In this document: one piece after another, positions 1 to 6,859 of the stretch
How positions within the stretch are numbered: position 1 is the first letter of the stretch
How the letters are laid out: every line of letters starts with the position of its first letter
Source: JBOGJI01 sp050747865
GTDB taxonomy: Bacteria > Acidobacteriota > Thermoanaerobaculia > Multivoradales > JAHEKO01
Length of the DNA: 9,398 nt
NCBI GenBank assembly: GCA_050747865.1
Contig: JBOGJI010000212.1
Coordinates: forward strand, 1-9,398
Direction: 5' to 3'
The notes under the pieces: model-generated
Told to the model about the DNA's origin: nothing
Databases searched by the model: none
The model's input: only the letters and a program-made list of their open reading frames with translations
Translations under genes and position numbers: made by a program

Positions 1-2
1 CG

Positions 3-293
3 CAGGTGGTGCTGCTGGTGGACGGCAAGGTCGGCGCGACCGAGCTCGACGTCCAAGCCCACCGCTACCTCAGGGAGCTGGGGGCCGAGCCGGTGGTGGC
101 CGCCACCAAGGTCGACAAGGTGCCGCGCGGCCGGCGGGCCCAGATGCAACGCAACATCCAGCAGGCGCTGGAGGACGCGAATACCAAGATCATCGAAGTC
201 TCGGCGCAGACGGGGGAAGGGGTGGCGGAGCTCTGGCGAACCATCGAGAGCTTCCTCCACACCGGCGCCCCCGGCGCCGGACATAGAGGTTAG
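3..293 (+). CDS. engB: EngB/YsxC-type ribosome-assembly GTPase, 3' end only
   Basis: This is the C-terminal 96 residues of a small TRAFAC GTPase; the start and the G1 to G3 motifs lie upstream of the window. The G4 base-recognition motif reads TKVDK and the G5 motif lies in VSAQTGEG, followed by an amphipathic C-terminal helix (ELWRTIESFL), the usual end of the EngB domain. The stretch LLVDGKVGATELDVQ corresponds to the segment after G3 that is typical of EngB (LVD, P/AT-x-LD). EngB proteins act in the cytoplasm in late assembly of the large ribosomal subunit. The stop codon lies 10 bases before the rho start and overlaps the rho ribosome binding site, so the two are probably cotranscribed. 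Another Era/EngA-type GTPase is possible, but the short tail after G5 favours EngB. Confidence 0.82.
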   Translation, partial: QVVLLVDGKVGATELDVQAHRYLRELGAEPVVAATKVDKVPRGRRAQMQRNIQQALEDANTKIIEVSAQTGEGVAELWRTIESFLHTGAPGAGHRG

Positions 294-303
294 AGAGGAC
301 ACC

Positions 304-1599
<1,296 letters not shown>

Positions 1600-1616
1600 C
1601 GCGCGGCACGCCCCGC

Positions 1617-2372
1617 ATGGGTCTGCGCGTCGGCATCGTCGACTTCCTCAACAGCCGCCCTCTGGCCTGGGGCTTCCGCCGCGGGGCCTGCCCCGACGGC
1701 GTCGAGCCCGTCTACGACACCCCGGCCCGGCTCGCTGACATGCTGGCGGCCGGTAGCCTGGATGTCGGTCTGGTTCCAATCGTCGAGGCGGCGCGCATCG
1801 AGGGGGCGCAGGTGCTGCCCGGGCTCTGCATCGGCGCGGTGCGCGAGGTGCGCAGCGTCCTGCTCGTCTCCCAGGGGCCGATCGCCCGCGTCCGCCGCAT
1901 CGCGCTTGACCAGGCCTCGCGCACTTCAGCCGCCCTGGTCCGGCTGCTCGCCGCCGAGCGCTGGGGGATTGATCCCGAATACGTTCCCCGAGCCGCCGAT
2001 CTCGCGGCCATGCTCGAGGCCGCCGATGCGGCCCTGCTGATCGGCGACCCCGCCCTGCACATCGACCGCCGCGGTCTCCAGATCTGGGACCTGGCCGCCG
2101 AGTGGCGGGCGATGACCGGCCTGCCGTTCGTCTTCGCCGCCTGGACACGGCGGCCGGGGCTGGAGCTGGCGCCGGAGCAGGAGGCCCTGTTCCTCCACAG
2201 CCTCGAGGCCGGCCTGGCGGACCTGGACCGTATCGTCGCCGAAGCGTCCCGCGACACCGGCCTCCCGCCCGATCTGCTGCACCGCTACTTCACCCACCAC
2301 CTGCACTACCGCCTCGGCCCCGAAGAGCAGGCCGGTATGGAAGAGTTTCTGAGTAGACTCCCGCCACGATGA
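1617..2372 (+). CDS. mqnA: Chorismate dehydratase (futalosine pathway)
   Basis: The 251-residue product matches MqnA, a periplasmic-binding-protein-like cytoplasmic enzyme that dehydrates chorismate to 3-enolpyruvylbenzoate, the first committed step of the futalosine route to menaquinone. Family marks visible are VGIVDFLNSRPL at 5-16, LDVGLVPIVE starting at 48, the SRTSAAL segment at 101-107, LIGDPAL around 141-147, and the C-terminal HYRLGPEEQAGMEEF. The length is normal for the family. The frame stays open far upstream across rho, but homology begins only at the ATG at 1617, 17 bases after the rho stop. No clear Shine-Dalgarno precedes it. Its stop overlaps the start of the DprE1-like gene in an ATGA, indicating one operon. 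MqnD is a related fold, but these motifs fit MqnA better. Confidence 0.9.
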   Translation: MGLRVGIVDFLNSRPLAWGFRRGACPDGVEPVYDTPARLADMLAAGSLDVGLVPIVEAARIEGAQVLPGLCIGAVREVRSVLLVSQGPIARVRRIALDQASRTSAALVRLLAAERWGIDPEYVPRAADLAAMLEAADAALLIGDPALHIDRRGLQIWDLAAEWRAMTGLPFVFAAWTRRPGLELAPEQEALFLHSLEAGLADLDRIVAEASRDTGLPPDLLHRYFTHHLHYRLGPEEQAGMEEFLSRLPPR

Positions 2373-3694
2373 GCGGGGCCAAGGAGCAACCCCTCCTGTA
2401 CGGCTGGGGTCGTCTCGCCGCGCCGGGCCGCGAGCTGCTCTCCGAGGACCTTGCCGCCATCACCGTCGACGTGCCCCTGACCCGCGGTCTGGGCCGCTCC
2501 TACGGCGACGCCTCGCTGCCGCCGCCGAAAGAGCCGGTGGCCGCGGCGTCGCGGTTGGCCGACCGCATCCTCGAGCTCGACCCGGACCGCGGCCGCCTGC
2601 GCGCGGAGGCGGGCTGCTCGCTCTTCGACCTCAACCGCCTGCTCTGGCCGCGGGGCTGGGCCATGCCGGTCTCGCCCGGCACCCAGCAGGTGACCGTCGG
2701 CGGCATGGTCGCGGCCGACATCCACGGCAAGAACCACCACGTCGCCGGCAGCTTCGGCCGCTATGTGCGCTCGCTCGGCATGCGACTGGCCGACGGCACT
2801 CGGGTCGAGTGCTCGCGTCAATACGACAGCGCCCTCTTCCGCGCCACCCTCGGCGGCATGGGATTGACCGGCCACATCCTGGAGGCCGAGCTGGAGCTGG
2901 AGCGCATTCCCTCGCCCTGGCTCGAGGTCGAGCGGTGCCGCTTCGGCACGGTCACCGAGCTGGCAACGGCGCTGCGCGAGGCCAGCCGCGAGTGGCCGAT
3001 GACCGCGGCCTGGATCGACGGTGCGCACCGCGACTGGCGAGGTGTCCTGCTGGTGGGCCGCTGGGCGCCGCCGGAGGACAGGCCACGCCGGCCCCCTGCC
3101 CCGCGCGACGGTTTCACGGTGCCGATGGACGCCCCTTCCTGGCTCCTCAACCGGCCGGCGCTGCGCGGCTTCAACGGGCTCAATTGGCTGCGCAACACCG
3201 ACCGCCGCCTGCGGCGTGTCCACCCCCAGGAGTTCCTCTACCCGCTCGACGGAGTGGGGGAGTGGAGCCGGCTCTACGGCCGCCGCGGCATGACCCAGTG
3301 GCAATGCGTGCTGCCGGCCGAGGCCGGGCCGGAGGGCGTGCGCAAATGTCTGGAGCGGGTACGTCTTCACGGCGCCACCTCCTACCTGGCGGTGCTGAAG
3401 GACTTCGGCGCCGAAGGCGAGGGGCTGCTCTCTTTCCCCATGCCGGGCTTCACGCTCGCCCTGGATTTCCCCGTCACCCCCGGCACGCAGTCCCTGATCG
3501 ACGGCCTCAACGAGTGGCTGGTGGCGTGGGGAGGCCGGATCTACCTGGCCAAGGATGCCTTCACCCGCCCGGCCCACTTCCGGGCCATGGAGCGCGAGGC
3601 CCTGGAGCGCTTCGACGCCGTGCGCGAGCGCTACGACCGCGAGCGCCGGATCCGCAGCCGCCTGTCGGTGCGGCTGCTGGGAGATCCCGAATGA
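2369..3694 (+). CDS. dprE1: DprE1-like FAD-dependent polyprenyl-phospho-ribose 2'-oxidase
   Basis: The 441-residue product is a VAO/PCMH-type flavoprotein closely resembling mycobacterial DprE1 (461 residues), which oxidises C2' of decaprenylphosphoryl-ribose as the first half of epimerisation to the arabinose form. Visible marks are the FAD-binding GRSYGD at 42-47, PGTQQVTVGGMVAADIHGKNHH with His119 (the position of M. tuberculosis His132), GGMGLTG, the segment FLYPLDGVGEW, and YLAKD with Lys395 (the position of M. tuberculosis Lys418). At PGFTLALDFP, Ala364 replaces Cys387, the covalent target of benzothiazinones. The start overlaps the mqnA stop and the end overlaps the DprE2-like start, both as ATGA, so translation is probably coupled. 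The exact lipid substrate is inferred from homology; an L-gulonolactone-oxidase-like enzyme is a less likely alternative. Confidence 0.85.
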   Translation: MSGAKEQPLLYGWGRLAAPGRELLSEDLAAITVDVPLTRGLGRSYGDASLPPPKEPVAAASRLADRILELDPDRGRLRAEAGCSLFDLNRLLWPRGWAMPVSPGTQQVTVGGMVAADIHGKNHHVAGSFGRYVRSLGMRLADGTRVECSRQYDSALFRATLGGMGLTGHILEAELELERIPSPWLEVERCRFGTVTELATALREASREWPMTAAWIDGAHRDWRGVLLVGRWAPPEDRPRRPPAPRDGFTVPMDAPSWLLNRPALRGFNGLNWLRNTDRRLRRVHPQEFLYPLDGVGEWSRLYGRRGMTQWQCVLPAEAGPEGVRKCLERVRLHGATSYLAVLKDFGAEGEGLLSFPMPGFTLALDFPVTPGTQSLIDGLNEWLVAWGGRIYLAKDAFTRPAHFRAMEREALERFDAVRERYDRERRIRSRLSVRLLGDPE

Positions 3695-4467
3695 GCGCGG
3701 CGCGTCGCCGCCGCGGCGATGACCAGCAGGGGCGGGCCGTGCTGGTCGGCGCCACGCGCGGCATGGGCCGGGCCCTGGCGCGGTGCCTTGCCGAGCGCGG
3801 CGACCGGCTCTTCCTGCTGGGGCGCGACGTCGAGGAGATGGCGCGCAGCGCCGCGGACCTGGAGGCCAGGGGGGCGGCCGGCCCGGTGGGGCATGCCGCG
3901 CTCGATCTCCGGCACCCGGACGGCTTCACGCCCGCTCTCGACGCCGCATGGCAGGAGCTGGGCGCTGTCGACCTGTTCGTGCTCACCGCCGCCGACTTCG
4001 ACTCCCAGGAGACCCTCGAGTCGCACCCCGACCGCCTGCGCCGCTTGCTCGACACCAACCTCACCGGCACCCTCCTGCTCCTCGAGGCGGCGCGCCGCCG
4101 CCTGCTCACCGCGAGCGGCGGCACGCTCTGCGCCTTCTCCTCGGTCGCCGGCGAGCGCGGCCGCAAGCCGGTGGTGCTCTACGGCGCCACCAAGGCGGCC
4201 CTCACCCGCTACCTCGAAGGCCTCGACCATCGCTACCGCCAGCAGGGTCTGAAGGTGATCTGTGTCAAGCCCGGTTTCGTCAAGACTTCGATGACCGCCG
4301 GCCTCGATCCACCGCCTTTCGCCGGCACCCCGGAGCAGGTCGCGCGCACCGTCCTCAGAGCGATCGACCGCGGCCGCCCGGTCGTCTACGCCCCGCCGCC
4401 GTGGCGCTGGGTCATGCTCGTCGTCCGCCACTTACCCCGTTTCATCATGCGCCGCGTCGGGTTCTGA
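3691..4467 (+). CDS. dprE2: DprE2-like short-chain dehydrogenase (polyprenyl-phospho-2-keto-ribose reductase)
   Basis: This is a 258-residue classical SDR. It has the nucleotide-binding glycine motif GATRGMG (20-26), Asn123 in DTNLTG, and the catalytic Ser151, Tyr164 and Lys168 (YGATK). The C-terminal third follows mycobacterial DprE2 closely: SSVAGERGR, VKPGFVKTSM, VVYAPPPWRWVM and a hydrophobic tail with RHLPRFIMR. DprE2 reduces the 2-keto intermediate made by DprE1 with NAD(P)H, giving polyprenylphosphoryl-arabinose. The ATG overlaps the preceding stop (ATGA) and has a good ribosome binding site, GGGAG at 3679-3683. The direct pairing with the DprE1-like gene supports the assignment. The in vivo product is inferred. 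Confidence 0.85.
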   Translation: MSAARRRRGDDQQGRAVLVGATRGMGRALARCLAERGDRLFLLGRDVEEMARSAADLEARGAAGPVGHAALDLRHPDGFTPALDAAWQELGAVDLFVLTAADFDSQETLESHPDRLRRLLDTNLTGTLLLLEAARRRLLTASGGTLCAFSSVAGERGRKPVVLYGATKAALTRYLEGLDHRYRQQGLKVICVKPGFVKTSMTAGLDPPPFAGTPEQVARTVLRAIDRGRPVVYAPPPWRWVMLVVRHLPRFIMRRVGF

Positions 4468-4480
4468 TACGCCGCACGGG

Positions 4481-5362
4481 CTAGCGAGCGTAGAAGATCC
4501 AGAGGACGGCACCGCCCCAGATCGCTAGGTTGATCAGGAACGGCGCGTCCGCCAGCAGGGACTCGGTGGGGCTGCGCTCGTCCGGCCGCTGATAGACGAG
4601 GTAGAGGTAGCGGAAGATGCCGAAGAGGACGAGCGGCACGGTCCACAGCATGGGATCGGAGCCGGCCCCGCCGTCCGAGCTCGGGCTGATCGCGTACAGG
4701 GCGTAGGCGACGACCGTCGAGGCGGTCACCACGTTGATCATCTGATCGAGGAAGCCGGCGCTGTATTGGGAGAGCACGGCGCGGTGCTCCGTGCCGTCAC
4801 CCTCGGCCAGCTCGAGCTCATGACGGCGCTTGGAGAAGGCCAGGAACAGAGCGAGGAAGAGGGTGCACAGCAGCAACCAGCTCGACACCGGAACCGATGC
4901 CGCGGCGCCGCCCGCGAGCACTCGCAACCCGAAGCCGAGGGCGATGAGCATGATGTCGAGGATCACCACCCGCTTGAGCCCGAAGGAGTAGACGCACTGC
5001 AAGGCAAGGTACAGAGCCGTCCACAGCAGCACCCCACGACCGAGCCAGCCCGCGCCGGCCAGGGCGCCACCGGCAAGCACTAGCGCCGACCCGGCCGCCA
5101 GTCCAGGGGGCACCAGCCCGGCGGCGATCGGCCGCCGGCGCTTCAGCGGGTGCCGCCGATCCTCGTCCCGATCGCGCAGGTCGTTGAGCACGTACACGGC
5201 GCTCGATGCCGCGCAGAAGAGCGCCACGGCGAGCAGCGTCCGCCCGAGGGACTCGGCCTCCGTCAGTCTCCGACCGAAGACCAGCGGTGCGAGCACGAAG
5301 AGGTTCTTCGACCACTGTTCCGGCCGCAACGACCGGATGAGACCCGCCAGCATGCGGCGCAT
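4481..5362 (-). CDS. ubiA: UbiA-superfamily 5-phosphoribose:polyprenyl-phosphate transferase (DPPR synthase-like)
   Basis: The 293-residue integral membrane protein has about eight or nine hydrophobic segments. It resembles mycobacterial Rv3806c (302 residues), which joins PRPP to decaprenyl phosphate and releases pyrophosphate. The N-terminus SLRPEQWSKNLFVLAP is typical of this branch of UbiA proteins. The first aspartate motif is N60-D61-x2-D64-x3-D68, followed by HPLKRRRPIAAG. The second conserved region has YSFGLK (125-130), Asp136 and LGFGLRVLAGG, and FLAFSKRRHELE follows. The frame is open to 5476, but the family N-terminus begins near the ATG at 5362 (or 5353). The gene is convergent to the DprE2-like gene with a 13-base gap. 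A MenA/MqnP-type prenyltransferase was considered because mqnA is near, but the N-terminal signature and the dprE neighbours favour DPPR synthase. Confidence 0.83.
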   Translation of the reverse strand: MRRMLAGLIRSLRPEQWSKNLFVLAPLVFGRRLTEAESLGRTLLAVALFCAASSAVYVLNDLRDRDEDRRHPLKRRRPIAAGLVPPGLAAGSALVLAGGALAGAGWLGRGVLLWTALYLALQCVYSFGLKRVVILDIMLIALGFGLRVLAGGAAASVPVSSWLLLCTLFLALFLAFSKRRHELELAEGDGTEHRAVLSQYSAGFLDQMINVVTASTVVAYALYAISPSSDGGAGSDPMLWTVPLVLFGIFRYLYLVYQRPDERSPTESLLADAPFLINLAIWGGAVLWIFYAR

Positions 5363-5470
5363 TGTACGAGGCGAGCCTTGCCAGCGCGACCCTGGTGCCA
5401 GCCTCTCCCGTCGGGCCCGGAGCGTGGTACGTTTGCGGTGTTGAGCAGCTCCCTTCCTGCTGGTCGCCGC
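5363..5470. promoter_or_regulatory. Divergent intergenic region, presumed promoters in both directions
   Basis: These 108 bases separate the minus-strand UbiA-like gene from the plus-strand lipoprotein gene, so both promoters should lie here or just inside the genes. I see only weak matches: on the plus strand an extended -10-like TGGTACGTT at 5425-5433 without a good -35, and TTGCCA at 5378-5383 without an A/T-rich partner. No convincing operator palindrome is visible. The inference rests on gene orientation rather than on motifs. Confidence 0.4.
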
Positions 5471-6817
5471 GTGCATCCTTCGGTCCGTCGGGTCACGTGC
5501 CTGGGGCCATTGATCCTGGCCTTCCTAGCGCTCGCTGGGTGTGGAAGCGATCCCGAGGTCGTCCTCATCGGGATCGACGGCGCGAGCTGGAAGGTCATCG
5601 GCCCGATGATCGAAGCGGGGGAGCTCCGGACCCTGGCGGCTCTGCGCGAGCAGGGCGCCTCGATGCCGGAGTTCGAGACCATGGGGACGACGACGTCGCC
5701 GATCGTCTGGACGACGGTGGCCACCGGGAGGACGCCTCGGGAGCACGGCATCCGATCCTTTGTCACGAAGCTCCCCCATGGCGGCCGGATACCGGTCAGC
5801 AGCAACGCGCGGAGGGTGCCGGCGCTATGGAACGTGCTCACCCAATACGAGCGCCGCGTCGGGGTGATCGGCTGGTGGGCGACCTGGCCCGCCGAAGCTG
5901 TCAACGGCTACGTCGTGACCGACCATGCCAATCCGGCGGCGGCCGACTGGATGATCCACAACGGCGTCCAGGCGCTGTGGAACCTCGATCCGAGGAAGCT
6001 GACCGCGCAGAACCGAGACACCTACCCCCCCGCGCTGGCCGGCCAGCTCGAGCCGTTCTGGTTCGATCCCGACGGGTTCCCGTACGCGGAAGCCGCGGCC
6101 ACCGGCGGCTTGACTCCAGAACAACTGCATGTGCTGCGAGGAACCCCCTGGCACGAGCGCTCGACCTACGGATGGTTCAAGAGCTTCTACGCCGTGGACG
6201 TGCCGCTGGCACGGGTCGCCAGACACCTGCGGACCGAGCAGCCGGTCGATCTCCAGATGGTCTATCTGCGAGGCCCCGATCCCATGCAGCACTACTCCTG
6301 GGACCTCGTGGAGCCGCAGGCCTTCGCCGAGCGGCGCGAGCACTTCGAGCGGGACAGAGGCATGGTCGAGGCCGTCTATCGGTACGTGGACCGGGCTTTG
6401 GGCGAGCTCCTCGCCGACGTGGACGCCGACACTCACGTGATCGTCTGTTCCGATCACGGAGCCGAGCCTGCCCGGGGGGTGTCGCCGCTGGCCAGGGAAG
6501 CGAGAACCGGGACCCACGAGTCCACCGCCAGAGGCGTCCTGTTCCTGCGCGGCCCCGGCGTGCGCGCAGACCACCAGATCGAGGATGCGGATCCGTACGA
6601 CATCGCGCCGACCGTGCTCTGGTTGCTCGGCCTCCCGATCTCTGACGAGATCGCCGGCCGTCCGATCCTCGAAGCGTTCGAGGACGGGTTCGTCGACGCC
6701 CACCCGATCCGGCGGGTAGCGGCCTATGAGCCACGGCCCGCGCCCACCGAAGAACAGGGCTCACCGGTGGACGCGGCCCTGCTCGAGCGGCTCCGAGCCC
6801 TCGGCTACATCGAGTAG
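5471..6817 (+). CDS. Alkaline-phosphatase-superfamily phosphodiesterase, predicted lipoprotein
   Basis: From the GTG at 5471 the product has 448 residues. It begins with a lipoprotein signal: a basic start ending in RR, a hydrophobic stretch, and the lipobox L21-A22-G23-C24. Residue +2 after the Cys is Gly, so by the E. coli Lol rule it would go to the outer membrane. The rest is a type I phosphodiesterase/nucleotide pyrophosphatase-like domain. Likely metal ligands are Asp36 (IGIDGASW), Asp270 and His274 (GPDPMQHYSW), Asp328 and His329 (SDHGAE), and His349 (THES). The nucleophile is probably a Thr or Ser in TTTSP (73-77), before ATGRTPREHGI. The substrate is unknown. The next gene, a membrane glycosyltransferase, starts 42 bases downstream, so the two likely form an operon. 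Upstream in-frame starts (GTG 5438, TTG 5441) are possible; none has a clear ribosome binding site. Confidence 0.8.
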   Translation: MHPSVRRVTCLGPLILAFLALAGCGSDPEVVLIGIDGASWKVIGPMIEAGELRTLAALREQGASMPEFETMGTTTSPIVWTTVATGRTPREHGIRSFVTKLPHGGRIPVSSNARRVPALWNVLTQYERRVGVIGWWATWPAEAVNGYVVTDHANPAAADWMIHNGVQALWNLDPRKLTAQNRDTYPPALAGQLEPFWFDPDGFPYAEAAATGGLTPEQLHVLRGTPWHERSTYGWFKSFYAVDVPLARVARHLRTEQPVDLQMVYLRGPDPMQHYSWDLVEPQAFAERREHFERDRGMVEAVYRYVDRALGELLADVDADTHVIVCSDHGAEPARGVSPLAREARTGTHESTARGVLFLRGPGVRADHQIEDADPYDIAPTVLWLLGLPISDEIAGRPILEAFEDGFVDAHPIRRVAAYEPRPAPTEEQGSPVDAALLERLRALGYIE

Positions 6818-6859
6818 CCGCGTCCGGCGAGCGAAAGGCACGAGAACATCGAGCTCGAC

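Noticed and set aside
2306..3577. Long minus-strand open frame of 423 codons opposite the DprE1-like gene
   Set aside because: It is rich in R, A, G, E and V with no recognisable motif and lies fully antisense to a clearly homologous gene; long shadows are normal in GC-rich coding DNA.
5361..5366. Minus-strand TACAAT as a -10 box for a leaderless UbiA-like transcript
   Set aside because: It overlaps the ATG at 5362 and has no -35-like hexamer at 16-18 bases; one good hexamer alone is weak evidence, though a leaderless start at the ATG at 5353 cannot be excluded.
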